Assembly (NCBI GenBank): GCA_947561585.1
Contig: CANNZV010000337.1
Coordinates: 248,001-312,000 of the forward strand
DNA from: Caprella mutica
Lineage: Eukaryota > Arthropoda > Malacostraca > Amphipoda > Caprellidae
Direction: 5' to 3'
DNA: 64,000 nt
Shown here: piece by piece, positions 34,060-46,014 of the stretch
How the letters are laid out: every line of letters starts with the position of its first letter
Numbering within the stretch: the first letter of the stretch is position 1
Notes under the pieces: generated by a model
Told to the model about the DNA's origin: nothing
The model's input: the letters and a program-made list of their open reading frames with translations, nothing else
The model's database searches: none
Translations under genes and position numbers: made by a program

Positions 34060-35410
34060 TATATACAATAAGGATAAGGATATTTATTGATGAAAAGTAA
34101 ACCAAAAAGTTACAATAACATCAAGCCCTCTATATAATACCCCTATTTGGGGAATTTTCGGGCAAATATCGTAGATATTACTAGTATTTTAGACGTGATT
34201 TTTTCTTACATTACATACCTGAATAAACTAATAAAAAAAAGAAATTTGCACTAACTAATATTTTCTCAAAATTGGTGCATATACATTATGATATAAACAA
34301 TAAGATGTTATATAAATACTAACGAATATACAAAAGTTGATGCTCAACCCTATATTTATGAGTAAAGAAAGATTTTAATGCGCTTTTGAATGAGTTTAAT
34401 GACTGAATATTTTTTATATGGATAGGTATAGAGTTCCAAGCTTTTGCGGCTGAATAATGTACACTATGTTCTGTTAAAGTTAATCTATGTATGTTTAGAA
34501 TAGGATTATTGGAGTTTCTAGTAGCATATGAAAAAGAGGGATAGGAAATTTTTTCTTTATTCTTGAATAAATAAACTAGTAATAAATATTTATGTAGGTC
34601 CTTAGCCTTCAATATTCCTGTACTATAAAAGAGAGGATCAGTATAATGAGCCAAGAAATCACTGTGAGTTACAATCCTAATCATCTTTTCTGAAGCATTT
34701 CTATCGTAATCAAATGGATATTATAAGTACCACCCCACAATTCATCACAATATGTTAAGTATGGGTAGAATATAATGTAGTATAGACCGATTAAGCATTT
34801 CCGAGGCAGGAACTGACTAACCTTGTAAATTACACCCACAACTTTCGATAATAATTGTTACATACAAAAGAAATATGATTTTTAAACTTTAACCTGGTAT
34901 CAAGCGTGAGACCCAACAATTATTGATTATCAACATAGTCTATGTCAACATCACTCATCCTAGATCTACAGTTTTAGTCTATATCATGAGGCCTATTTGA
35001 GAAAATCAAAGCAGCGGTTTTATCAGAATTAAGAGCCAGTCTGTTAGCGTTTGCCAATTCTGTTATTTTATCAACCTCAGTGTTGATAACACTACATAGT
35101 TCTACGAAATCAGAGCCAGTGGATCAAACAGTGGTGTCATCAGCAAAGAGGATCGCTTTCAAAATAGGAGATATATTGGGAAAGTCGTTAATATAAGTTA
35201 TGAAAAGGAGAGACCCAATATACTACCCTGAAGTACCCCGGTTGACAAACTTCCATAATATGAAAACGTATCTCCAATTCTGACACACTGCCTGCGATTT
35301 TCCAAGTAACCGCGAAGTAGCTTCAGAGCTATTCCTCTGATACCATATAATTCTAGTGTAGACAACAATATACTATGATTGACATATTGTGAAATGCTTT
35401 AGAATAGTAT
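34060..35410 (-). mobile_element. 5'-truncated non-LTR retrotransposon, reverse-transcriptase C-terminal half
   Basis: On the minus strand, frames starting near 35400 read LYGIRGIALKLLRGYLENRR, then GVLQGSILGLSLF, then the catalytic block AILFADDTT (about 35160), then ANRLALNSDKTAALIFSNR. The longest open piece is 34684-34319 (121 codons), ending with the maturase-like tail motif HSVHYSAAKAWNSIPIHIKN. Stops and frameshifts occur throughout. The 3' end shows short ATCCTT repeats near 34070, typical of LINE tails. It fits the jockey/CR1 group; the clade was not tested. Confidence 0.75.
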
Positions 35411-35486
35411 TTGTGGGACAGTTACTACATTGTAAGAATAAACTGTACTGGCCGGCCGTAGACATGCATGACATCGGCAACGTTAA

Positions 35487-36070
35487 AGGTCCTCTCCAGG
35501 CTCCGGGAAAAAAATGAGTTCATTACATAATATTATATGTAAAACTAAGGTATACAATCATTATTCCGCAAATTGCATACAATTCGGTTCAGTATATATT
35601 TTATTATTTGCTTTTAAAGTTTTTTAATACTCTGTGAGCATCAATTGAGCGAATCACTAACCTGACGCCGAGAAAGAAGATTGTACACTCTTTGTTTTGA
35701 TTTAAAATTTAGATTTTTGAACAAACCATACCTCTTTGGCCTTCTTTTAAGATAGTAATTGTTTCTAAAAGTATATAAACGTTTCTATAATAAGTTTATC
35801 CAAATTTAAACCTTTAAAAGAATAAGAAATTGATTTATTAAACCAAATACCTAGTTGACAATCAAAACAAATGGTGTACATTCTTCTTCTTCAGACTGAA
35901 AATTAGAAAGTCGGAAGTAAAGTAGGTTTTGTAGAGTTTGGATTTAATAAAACTTTAAAAGCATATAAAATTAAATATCTGCTATCAAATTTTATGGGTT
36001 TTGCAGTAAAATGATAAGAAACCTTAGCCTCGTTGATTTAAGCAATAAAAAATTTGCTTGGAGAGGACCT
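35487..36070 (+). mobile_element. TTAA-flanked foldback MITE, family B copy 2
   Basis: 584 bp from AGGTCCTCTCCAGGC to TTGGAGAGGACCT with TTAA on both sides. The right TTAA (36071-36074) is shared with the next copy, so the two stand head to tail. Confidence 0.85.
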
Positions 36071-36074
36071 TTAA

Positions 36075-36775
36075 AGGTCCTCTCCAGGCTCCGGGAAAAA
36101 AATGAGTTTATTAGTTATAACATAGGTACTATTATAGAACTAAGGTATACGATCATTATTCTTCAAATTGCATACAATTCGGTTCAGTATATATTTTATA
36201 ATATGTTTTTCAAGTTTCTAATACTCTGTGAGCAACAATTGAGCGAATCACTAACCCTATAAAGAACGGATATCGATTCGATTCCTTTTCTATTGCTGGG
36301 ATATCGAATCGGTGGATTGTTCCATCGAATCGACAGACCGTTGTTTGTAGGGAATCTGATGATCAAGAAGAAGATTGCACATTCTTTGTTTTGATTATTA
36401 ATTTGAATTTTATAAACAAACCATGCGTTTTCGGCCTTTATTTTAGATATTAATTGTTTCCTAAAGTATATAAACGTTTCTATTATAAGTTCATTCAATT
36501 TCATACCTCTATACGAATATTAAATGGATTTATTAAACCTAATACCTAGTTGACAATAAAAACAAATGGTGTACATTCTTTTTCTTCAGGCTGAAAATTT
36601 CTTAAATTAGTAAGTCGGAAGTAAAATAGGTTTTGTAGAGTTTTGATTATAAAAATCTTTAAAACCGTATAAAATTTAAAATATGCTACCAAATTCGATG
36701 CAATTTGCAGCAAAATGATAAGAAACATTAGCCTCTGTGATTAGGGCAATGAAAATATTTGCTTAGAGGGGAGCT
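36075..36775 (+). mobile_element. TTAA-flanked foldback MITE, family B copy 3 with internal insertion
   Basis: Starts immediately after the shared TTAA and ends with GAGGGGAGCT/TTAA. It is about 115 bp longer than the other copies because of an extra stretch at about 36258-36362 that is itself built from inverted ATATCGATTCGATTCC-like motifs. Confidence 0.8.
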
Positions 36776-36829
36776 TTAAGTATTCCGGTACCAATAAGTC
36801 GTTTATACGTGGTTATACTGTTCTTGGCC

Positions 36830-36965
36830 GGTGGACATCCGTGAGGTGGACCAGCAGCCAACGTCGGGCCCAATACACAGAGACTGGCATGACAACGTTG
36901 GCTTAGAGTTTCGTTCTGAATTGGGCCAACGTTGGCCCAACATTGTGATGTTTACTGGGTATCTA
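36830..36965. repeat. Short palindromic repeat with CCAACGTTGG core
   Basis: Contains gccaacgtcgggccc, acaacgttggc and tgggccaacgttggcccaa in mirrored arrangement, more GC-rich than its surroundings. Probably a small DNA-transposon fragment. Open frames on both strands here are a product of the palindrome. Confidence 0.4.
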
Positions 36966-37211
36966 TATTCTAGAGCCCTGCTACTAAGCAATAATAAAGT
37001 AATCTTCTTTGCAACAAACACAAACTGACAGTCTTACACCATTTTCGTTGTGATACGCATTCAAAATAAATTAAATAATGGACTAAAACAGAATTGGTGA
37101 AACGAAGCTGTTTACGTCATTGTAAACAGCACTCAAGAGTAATTTAATGGATGTACACTTCTTTTATTCGATGTTCTGTGGTTAGAAGACTCTCCGCACA
37201 GTACAGAGAAA

Positions 37212-37694
37212 TATATAGTATCCCAGAGCTATAGGGGGGATATTACGCGTGTCCCGGTAGGCTGTGACGTCACATGTCAACAATGGTGCGTACGTTTGTA
37301 CGTACAGTACAAACAACACAAAAGATGGCTGCAACACACCCAACTTTTGTTAAATAACGTTTTTTGTGATATTTTTTTTAATTCCACATTACCGCATGCT
37401 ATTATCCAATCTTTATAGTCATACGGACAAAAATTAAAAAATGACTGTTGATGAAATTGCTACTGGTCTTTTTACACCCAAAATAGTAACAAATTTTTAG
37501 TCTTGAAGAAGACGATTTATTCAAGATAATTAGATCATTAGTCAGATCGGTCGCGTTGGCCGCCATCTTAATTCTCTATTCCACGTGACCCACAGCAATT
37601 CTGTTTACTATGACGTGACCTCTTGTTTACATACATGACGTCACAGCCTACCGAGAGTAAATTTGAATAATACATGTAACTGGGGTACTATACT
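37212..37694. mobile_element. MITE with nested terminal inverted repeats containing TGACGTCA
   Basis: Outer ends ATAGTATCCCAG and CTGGGGTACTAT are inverted. Inside them CGGTAGGCTGTGACGTCACA and TGACGTCACAGCCTACCG are near-perfect inverted copies about 400 bp apart. No coding potential. Confidence 0.7.
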
Positions 37695-38065
37695 ATTCTA
37701 TGTACTGTGACTCTCCGTCTTTTAGATATTGCTGCAAGTAATTTTTTGATGGGCTTTTATTATAATGGTGCGTTTAAGAAGAACTCGAAGAACGTTCCTT
37801 CAAGGTACGAAGTACGGTCCCTCGGTTAGCGTTCCCGTGCAACCACTTCAATGTGTACGATTCAGTGGTTTAGGAATTAATATCGCTAATTAATTAGGGA
37901 TATTAACAATCACTAATTTGGTCTGGTGGTTTTAAACCGTTTAATTAATTATGAATTAATCTCAAAACATGTAATATTATGTCAATTATTAATTTACAAA
38001 TAAGAACAGGTGTTTTTCTCCCGCCCTTTCCGTTTGTTTGTTTACGTTTGTGACGCCAAATTCAA

Positions 38066-38294
38066 CATGTCGGTGGAATTTTTTCCCTTTGAAAATAATA
38101 TTCTGGCAAAGTTGGTGGATTTTTAGCTATTTTAACCTATTTCTTCCTATATTACCATTAATTTTCGGTGGATAAATTGGGAAAATGTTGGTGGATCAGA
38201 CAAATTACTGGAAATTTGTGGTGGATTTTTTCAGCTTTTTAAGAAAATCAGTGGGATTTTGTGCACCAAATTCCAAATATGAAATACCCAGTCT
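38066..38294 (+). mobile_element. MITE family D copy 1 (CAGTCTG ends)
   Basis: Starts at acatgtcggtggaatt and ends at cccagtctg. It is an inverted match to 42769-43009, including gcaaagttggtggatttt and aatttgtggtggatttttt. Confidence 0.65.
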
Positions 38295-38511
38295 GCCCGC
38301 AGGCGCCAGTCTGCAGAAACTGGTAAAGTGTTCGTAGTCGTAGAGATCTCTTATTCTGTTCGTAGCAAAATTAATGTAAATATAGGGATTAATTCAGAAG
38401 TGTTCGTAGCAAAATTAATGTAAATATAGGAATTAATTCAAAATTGTTCGGAGAGAATATCCCAAATATCTCACATATTCTGCAGACTGGCTTGGCAGTC
38501 TGCAGAATATG

Positions 38512-38797
38512 CCAAGTAATGAAGCATGTCCAAACTCGCCATTTTAATGGCGAGTTTGTGACAGTTATTTTGAGCCCTTCAATTGCAAATGGCGAGTTTT
38601 ATCTATTTTTCTCCTATGCTACAATGTTATTTTGGAGAGAATTTATGAAAATTTGATCATTTTGGAGAGAATTTGTTGAATTTTGGAGAGAGTTGGAGAG
38701 ACAAATGGTGAGTTTAAGAGACATACAATTTTATTTGGATTTTGGAGAGAGCTGGAGAGACAAATGGCGAGTTTATGAGACATACTATTTTACTTGG
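38512..38797 (+). mobile_element. MITE family C copy 1 (CCAAGTAA...TTACTTGG)
   Basis: Begins CCAAGTAATGAAGCATGTCC, contains the hairpin ctcgccattttaatggcgag, and ends CATACTATTTTACTTGG. It holds a partial internal duplication of its right half (38700-38797). Confidence 0.75.
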
Positions 38798-38849
38798 AGA
38801 ATATGGAACATTTTTCCAAGACTCTCTGCGGGAGTTTTTGAATGAAATT

Positions 38850-39020
38850 TTAGAAATTAGAGATCTCTGCGGGAGATTTTGAATTAATTCCTATGTTACC
38901 ATTAATTTAGCTGCGGGAGATTCTGAATCTGTTGCTGAGAGTCAGAGAGTAGCTCTCTCTCAAATTAAAGTCTCTGCGGGAGAAGAGACACATTCTGCAG
39001 ACTGGCCAAATACAGACTGG
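38850..39020. repeat. TCTCTGCGGGAG-rich short repeats
   Basis: Five irregularly spaced copies of CTGCGGGAG(A/T)TTT-like sequence occur between family C copies 1 and 2, mixed with cagactgg phrases of family D type. Confidence 0.4.
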
Positions 39021-39042
39021 CTGCTGAGAGTCCTCAGTCCAG

Positions 39043-39268
39043 CCAAGTAATAAAGCATGTCCAAACTCACCATTTTAATGGCGAGTTTGTGACAGTTATT
39101 TTGAGCCCTTCAATTGCAAATGGCGAGTTTTATCTATTTTTCTCCTATGCTACAATGTTATTTTGGAGAGAATTTATTGAAATTTTTATAATTTTGGAGA
39201 GAATTTGTTGAATTTTGGAGAGCTGGAGAGACAAATGGCGAGTTTATGAGACATACTATTTTAACTTG
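39043..39268 (+). mobile_element. MITE family C copy 2
   Basis: 226 bp with the ends CCAAGTAATAAAGCATG and ACATACTATTTTAACTTGG. Confidence 0.75.
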
Positions 39269-39407
39269 GCAGTCCAGATTGCATTGTATGTGAATTTTTT
39301 TCGAAACTCGCAGTCTTCTAAAAGACATTTATATAGAGTTTCAAAACTTTTGCGGCTCATCAAATGTGAATTTTCACTTGATCAAATATTCCCGGTCTGT
39401 TAATATG

Positions 39408-39862
39408 CCAAGTAAAATAGTATGTCTCATAAACTCGCCATTTGTCTCTCCAGCTCTCCCAAGTAATGAAGAAAGTCAAATTCGCCATTTTAATGGCGAG
39501 TTTGTGACAGGTATTTTGAGCCCTTCAATTGCAAATGGCGAGTTTTATCTATTTTTCTCCTATGCTACAATGTTATTATGGAGAGGATTTATGAAAATTT
39601 GATCATTTTGGAGAGAATTTGTTGAATTTTGGAGAGAGCTGGAGAGGCAAATGGTGAGTTTATGAGACATACTATTTTACTTGGCAGCTCTCTCCAAAAT
39701 TCTCTCCAAAATGATCAAATTTTCATAAATTCTCTCCCAAATAACATTGTTGTAGCATAGGAGTAAAATAGATAAAACTCGCCATTTGCAATTGAAGGGC
39801 TCAAAATAACTGTCACAAACTCGCCATTAAAATGGCGAGTTTGGACATGCTTTATTACTTGG
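39408..39862. mobile_element. MITE family C copies 3-5, nested and back to back
   Basis: An inverted end fragment (39408-39460), a complete plus-oriented copy (39461-39684) and an inverted copy (39685-39862) lie directly against each other, sharing CCAAGTAA-type boundaries. The last two form a large near-palindrome. Confidence 0.7.
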
Positions 39863-39905
39863 TTAATATGTAACTAAATCTAGGACTAGGTAGTAATTGC
39901 TCCTT

Positions 39906-40100
39906 CCACCACGGCTCGCTTTATTTCCCATTGCTTGCAGTTTTTATCCCACCGCTCGCATTTTTTATCCCACGGCTCTCATTTTTTATCCCAGGGCTCT
40001 CATTTTTTTATCCCACGGCTTGCATTTTTTATCCACGACTCGCATTTTTTATCCCACGGCTCGCGGTTTTTATCCCACAGCTCAGATATGATATCCCCAC
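39906..40100 (+). repeat. 21-bp tandem repeat (tttttatcccacggctcg)
   Basis: About nine copies of a unit close to ttttttatcccacggctcgca. The unit length of 21 keeps short frames open, but nothing suggests a gene. Confidence 0.8.
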
Positions 40101-40762
40101 GGCTCATCAAATAACCTGTTGGTGAAATGGCGGCTCTTGGACAACAACTAATGCAATCTGGCTGAGAGTCAGCCTCAGTCTGAGAGTAACTGTCTCTTAA
40201 ATTAAAATCTCTGCAGGACTCAGCAGAAGAGACATATTCTGCAGCAGCTGCAGCAGACTGGGTTTAATAGACTGGAAAATTGTAAGCCAATTTTTGAGCC
40301 AAAATTTCATAAAAATTTGAAGATTTCAAGCCAAATTTTTTTTTTTTATAAAGGCATTAACATTAGAGATGAAGCATTAACATTAAATATTTTATTCATA
40401 CAAAAAGTTGTTTTTATTTATCAAAGAAGTCAATTTTTTTAATGAATGTTAATGTTATTAAATAAATGTGAAAATCCAGGTATAATCCAGACTGGAAAAC
40501 ATAAATTCTAACAGAGTTACTACTAACTTCATGCATTCCCATTAGTGATGTTTATCATCACAACAAGCCCAATTGTGAAGCTTAAATGACTTATTTTACA
40601 TCAGTTTTCACTGCGGACTGCGGAGTTGAAATTTATAAAATAATTTACTGATTTCTGCATTTTTTAAGGTTAAAATGAGTAATTTTTGTTCATTCTAAAT
40701 TCCTAACAGAGTTACTAGTCAATCTGAAAGACTGAAATGAGTTATTATTCCTCTCTGGAGTA

Positions 40763-40975
40763 TAATAAAGCATGTCCTAACTCGCCATTTTAATGGCGAG
40801 TATGTGACGGTTATTTGGAGCCCTTCAATTGCTAATGGCGAGAAGTATCTATTTTTCTCCTATGCTACAATGTTATTTTGGAGAGAATTGATTATAATTT
40901 GATTATTTTTTGGAAGAGAAATTTGGTGGTTTTTGGAGAGACAAATAGAGAGTTTGTAAGCCATACTATTTTACC
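40763..40975 (+). mobile_element. MITE family C copy 6, diverged
   Basis: AATAAAGCATGTCCTAACTC through CATACTATTTTACCAG, with the central cgccattttaatggcg hairpin. It has lost the exact CCAAGTAA start. Confidence 0.6.
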
Positions 40976-41309
40976 AGTCTGCAGAATATGGGACATTTTT
41001 AACATTTTCTGTGCGAACAATTCTTAATTTCCTTCTATGTTTACATGTATTTTACTGAGAACAGAAGACAAAATAGAGTATTTCTTGGAGAACAATTTAC
41101 CAGTTCCTGCAGTCTGGCTATTTTACTTGGATGAAAATATAAACTGATTAAATGAATATTGTATTCAATAATTCAGTTTGAAGTCAGAAGTTACATGTGT
41201 TTATAACAACATAAACAAACTTTTCATTGTACAGTCGAAGAAAAGTGTATCCGTACCTTATGATTTTATGACAATTTACTATTTTTTTTATTTCCAAAAT
41301 TAACGATAC

Positions 41310-41480
41310 TAATTGTAAATTTGTAATGCTTGTAGATATTTTAAATTTGGTCTGTGTATTCGACGACAAATATGTAAGATTTGAAAATAATAGAAAATTA
41401 GGAAACTGTGATGTGAGATATACAGTAGGTATGTATACAAATCATGCGGAGACTTTTTTCTCTGATAGTACCTACCCTGG
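41310..41480 (+). repeat. Dispersed repeat carrying a single copy of the 32-bp satellite unit
   Basis: gtagatattttaaatttggt, then a cgacgacaaatatgtaag stretch, then gacttttttctctgatagta. The same order occurs at 49448-49585 directly before the second satellite array. Here only one satellite-like unit is present, so it looks like the unexpanded form. Confidence 0.65.
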
Positions 41481-42513
41481 CCTACCTACCTCTTAATAGC
41501 TGATAAATGTGCCTTCATTTTTCACAATTATAATTTTTTTATAATTGATGCCAATTGCCAAAGAGGGCAAATTGTGAACTTAAATTTTTATCCGAGGATG
41601 AAATATTCATTATTCAATTTAGACTTTAGAGTTCTATAACTTATATATTTAGATTCCTTGTGCAATTCTGATATCAAATATGTATCCAGTTCATTACTTT
41701 TGACCTATAGTTTGGATTGATCTCAAAATTCCAGAAATAGGTTTTATGACTAATATCTCCTTGTAAACCAAATTTAATCAAAATCCAAGAGATGATGGTG
41801 TTAATTTAAAAATAAATTGTGATCTTACACCTAGTTTCAGAGAATGTTCATTGAGTCACCAGTATATCTTTTTTTTCAAAAATAAGTAAACTAAAATTGG
41901 TAATGCATCGCCAGTCGTCATAATTTAATTCCAATTTTGAAAGTCGACAGTCGTCAATATACCTATATTATTATAACTAGCTACCTAAATTAATTGAGAG
42001 GGTATCAGCCAATCAGAGAGAGGCATACATATACAACTGATACCAGGCTACCAGCTAATCACAGAGAGCCTGAGAGAGGCATACTTTCTTTCATAATTAT
42101 TCTTTTTTTTTTCCGATAATTAGTCAGAGAGCATCAAATTGAAATGACAAGTAATGACCACATCATTCATAACAAAAGAACACCGAAAACAGAAAACTGA
42201 TACACAATTTGAATTATAGCTACATCATGGAGTGCGCCATATCAAAACAAAATGGCTGCTTTGTTTACATTTCAACAAAGATGCGTTGTTCCGCCATTTA
42301 TGATTATGAGTCACCAATTTTAATTTTAAATCTAATTTAAGTGCTCATTAGTCGTCTATATATGTGAAAGATACTTATTTTCAGTTTTTCACAAATTTTA
42401 AGTCAACAATTAATCGGCGACTTGGTACATACTCTTGAACTAGGATCTTACAGAGAATTTATCTAATATTTAGTTTAATTCAATTACAATTGTACTGTGT
42501 AAATTGTAATTAT

Positions 42514-42716
42514 CAAGGTAATAAAGTATGTCCAAACTCGCCATTTTAATGGCAAGTTTGTGGCAGTTATTTTGAGCCCTTCAATTGCAAATGGCGAGAA
42601 ATATATAATTTTCTCCTATGCTGTGTTATTATGGAGAGAATTTATGATAATTTGGTAATTTTTGAGAGAGATGGAGAGACAAATGGAGAGTTTATGAGAC
42701 GTACTATTTTACTTAG
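42514..42716 (+). mobile_element. MITE family C copy 7
   Basis: Begins AAGGTAATAAAGTATGTCC and ends GACGTACTATTTTACTTAG, 203 bp, with the same central hairpin. Confidence 0.65.
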
Positions 42717-42768
42717 TTTGTAATGTAATTCATTATATTTCTGTGTAGCTAATTTGGTAAATTTATGT

Positions 42769-43009
42769 GCCAGTCTGTATTTGGTGCACAAAATTCCTCT
42801 TGACTTTTTGAAAAAGCTGAAAAAAACCACCATAAATTTCCAGTAATTTGGCAGATCCACCAACATTTTACCCATTTTTCCACCGAAAATTTATGGTAAC
42901 ATAGGAATAAATAGCTAAAAATCCACCGACTTTGCCAGAATAATATTTTCAGTGGAGAAAAATTCCACCGACATGTCGGTGGAATTTATCATAAAATACA
43001 GACTGGGGT
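42769..43009 (-). mobile_element. MITE family D copy 2, inverted
   Basis: Runs from CCAGTCTGTATTTGGTGCAC to ACAGACTGGGG. It is the reverse complement of 38066-38294 with scattered differences, and CAGTCTG/CAGACTG are the inverted ends. Confidence 0.7.
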
Positions 43010-43130
43010 AAGTGACTTTGTTCATGGAGCCACTTTCCTCTCTGACTGCTTCTTCCAGTCCCTTGTATTTATTTTCCTTTTGACGCCAGCGATATGGCCT
43101 TTAGTTCTGAAGCAGACGTTAAACCCCTAC
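43008..43130. repeat. Dispersed repeat family A fragment
   Basis: gtgactttgttcatggagcc, ctgactgcttcttccagtcc and gacgccagcgatatggcctt match the copies at 48.3, 49.3 and 51.2 kb. Confidence 0.65.
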
Positions 43131-43140
43131 TAAATTATTT

Positions 43141-43300
43141 AATCTGTGTAGCTAATTTGGTAAATTTATTTGTAGCTAATTTGGTAAAAAAATTTTATAG
43201 CTAATTTGGTAAATTTCTGTGTAACTAATTTGGTAAATTTCTGTGTAGCTAATTTGGTAAATTTCTGTGTAGCAGAAATTTGGTAAATTTCTGTGTAATT
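43141..43300 (+). repeat. 24-bp minisatellite just upstream of the GT92 gene
   Basis: About seven imperfect copies of tgtgtagctaatttggtaaa plus tttc. It ends roughly 145 bases before the start codon at 43445, so it lies in the presumed promoter or 5' UTR. Confidence 0.8.
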
Positions 43301-43444
43301 TAGTATTTGATGAAAGAAAGTTCTTTTTAGCTATTTAATATGAGCTTAATTCCCTTTAACCTTTTCAGTAATAATTGTTAATAGATATTCAAAATTTAAT
43401 GTATTGGCTAGCTACAGTTTAAATTTGGCTATCCTGAGGCTATC

Positions 43445-45916
43445 ATGGAACTAAATAATATAGCACCCAAAAACTTGAAGTGTTCACAAATATATGATGA
43501 AAAAGATAAAATATATGGAAGTGCTTTTCATGTGAATAAAAGATTGACTTTATGCACCAGTTTATTCCAATTTAAAATTAAGAAATACATTTTGTTTTTA
43601 CTATGTGTTGGATTTATTTTGACTGGTGGAAAATGGTTATTGATAGAAATGACGAAAGAAATTTCTCCTCTAAAGTGCAAGTGTAGCTATTTGTCATCTG
43701 ATCCTGCTTCATTACAAGCAAATAATTGTTTGAATGGCTTGGACCCTTTCTATAATTCTTCATCTTGGGACACTATTGAAAAGCATCATCCAAATTTTCC
43801 AGTTTTTCTGTTGAGAAATAATAAAGAGAGATGCAATTTGTTTCCTCACGTCTTCAGTGTGAAATGGTCTGGTGTTCACTGGCAAGAGATGCGTGGTGTG
43901 AACGACGAAACATTTTTACTCTACTCTGCTTTCTATGATAAACGATCTGGGGATGAGAATATTCTCATTTTGGCACTGGTAAATGATCCAATGAATTCAT
44001 TTTTCCCCAAGTTTCCATGGTGTCACTTGTGGTACGAAGAAGAGGACGAACCAACTGTTTCCAGAGTCACCAAATTTGATTACATAGACTGGCAATGGCG
44101 CAGTAGTGATAGACTCATGAGCTTCCTCATCACTTGTCCAATTGCTCCTCGTTCTGATAACACCATTCCCATTGCCGTCTCTTTAGTTGCCGCCCCTTGT
44201 TCTCCTGCTTCCAATCTCCTCAAGGTGTTTGGCAATAATTCTAGTCATGAACAAACTGTGTCTCGTCAAAAGAAAGGCAATTCACAGTACAAAGTGGGGG
44301 TCTGTGGCCCAGCTCTTTATTACTACCAGCAAGATATCTCTACCAATCTTGTGGAATGGATGGAGTTGATGAAGGAAATAGGAGCATCACAAGTGTTTCT
44401 ATATTCAACTGGTGGAGTACATCCAAATATTCAAAAAGTCTTCCAACATTACCAATCTGAGGGGTACCTTACGCTAACAGATTTTCACTATCCACCTCCA
44501 TATGTTGATGATCATCCTCTGAGAAGGTACGTAACTTTTATATTTTATAGGTATTTTGATATCTGTTATTTTCCAATATTCAAATATTTCAAGTCTTATA
44601 TTCATAATCATACATCTTTTGATGATAAATTATGATATATCCATCTCATTATTCCAGGTTATGGACTGAAACTGAAAGAAAGAAGATGTTTTCTTTAGAA
44701 AATATATATTTTTCGGACTGTATTCTAAGGAACAAGGATGATTATCGATTCTTAGTCCATATTGACCCTGATGAACTGCCTATTCTACTCAAACATGACA
44801 GTTTGCCAGATCTTGTAGAGAATCTCTCCCAACTGTAAGTTTGTGCTTGGTTGTTTCAAGTTTTAGTAGACATAGCTATTAGGATAGTAAACTTAATCCT
44901 ACTATTTGTATTTCATTTGATATCTCCTACATCAATTTTCAATAGAGTTAGTTATAACTACATTGAATTTGGTTTATTTCCATATGATATTATAAATTGG
45001 TTCTATATCATTGCCTGAAACTTCAAATTATGATTTATGCATATGGCATTAGTTAGCTCTATGAATTGTCTATAGCTTCTGTAACTGTTGCCTCGGTATT
45101 CATTAACTATCTCTTACATATTCTATCAGATCAGAATTACTATTCTCTCTATAGACTACAAAATTGCTGAAATATCAACTGGTAGCTATAGTTGATATTC
45201 CTGCTCTCTGATTGTATTTTTTCAACAGTACTTCCGATTGGCTTCTGAAACCTCCGGGATACAATCTTTTTTGGGAACATTTCCCAATTGATGTTCCCGG
45301 AAAGATTAAACTACCTCAACATTTCCACATTCTGAACCATGACCGCATTTTTCTAAATATTGACTCGTCCCGTCACAACATCAAAACTATTTACGATACT
45401 AGGTATTCGTCTGCTGCCATCAGTCATCGTACTATTATCTGTGTAACGAGTGAGTACTGAGTGGTTACCAATATGAACACTATTATGAAGGAGTGATATC
45501 AATTATCTAAATATGATTGTAATTCATGGATTTACAAAATGTAACTTGATTGTTTAGACAATATGAAGATGATCATTGGATAGAATTTCTTTTATAACTA
45601 CAATTCATAAACATTCTTCCAATTCTATATTTTTACTTAGCCACTTCTAATGTTTAATTTTTGGTGATTAGTTTCCTGTTTTTCAGAATGGTGTAACTAT
45701 TCTCACCAAATTTACACGGAGGTTGCTTTCATGGGTCACTTCCGTCACAAGTGCGGAGAGAGTTGCGTTCAGAATCCCAATGAGACGAGAGAGGTTCCTC
45801 TCATGCATAAGTATGTACATTCTATTAGGAATAAGGTGGAAAATACTCTGCATTCTCTCAAATTGATAGACAAAGTAGAGGAGACTTTCGGAGATGAAAC
45901 CCGCAGTCACGTCTGA
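43445..45916 (+). CDS. Glycosyltransferase family 92 (DUF23) type II membrane protein, 4 exons
   Basis: Exons 43445-44526, 44658-44834, 45229-45449 and 45687-45916 join with GT-AG junctions and consistent phases to give 569 aa. Residues 1-47 form a Lys-rich cytosolic tail, ~48-67 a single membrane anchor (ILFLLCVGFILTGG), and the rest should be luminal. The GT92 core is recognisable: KVGVCGPALYYYQQDISTNL, then WMELMKEIGASQVFLYSTG, then a DCILRN block, and the metal/nucleotide-sugar motif LVHIDPDELPI (Asp397-Glu400). Downstream come NHDRIFLNIDSSRHN and a late Cys pair (KCGESC). Family members are Golgi galactosyltransferases that extend core fucose on N-glycans; the substrate here is inferred. 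The start is the first Met, 145 bp after a minisatellite. Length is normal for the family and no defects were seen. Confidence 0.88.
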
Positions 45917-46014
45917 TACCAACTCAAGAACTTTTCCAGGGTCTAGTCTTAAGTCTATCCATATGAATTCTCTATTTATGCTTTAAAGTAGCTAATTTTT
46001 ATATCATCATCATC

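Noticed and set aside
36803..37028. Facing open frames of 65-72 codons on both strands
   Set aside because: The region is palindromic, which makes mirrored frames; neither has a recognisable domain.
39897..40125. Two 64-codon overlapping frames of repeated FYPTARIFYP type
   Set aside because: They are translations of the 21-bp tandem repeat, with no start context or splice sites.
44187..44369. 60-codon plus-strand frame
   Set aside because: It is an out-of-frame shadow of GT92 exon 1.
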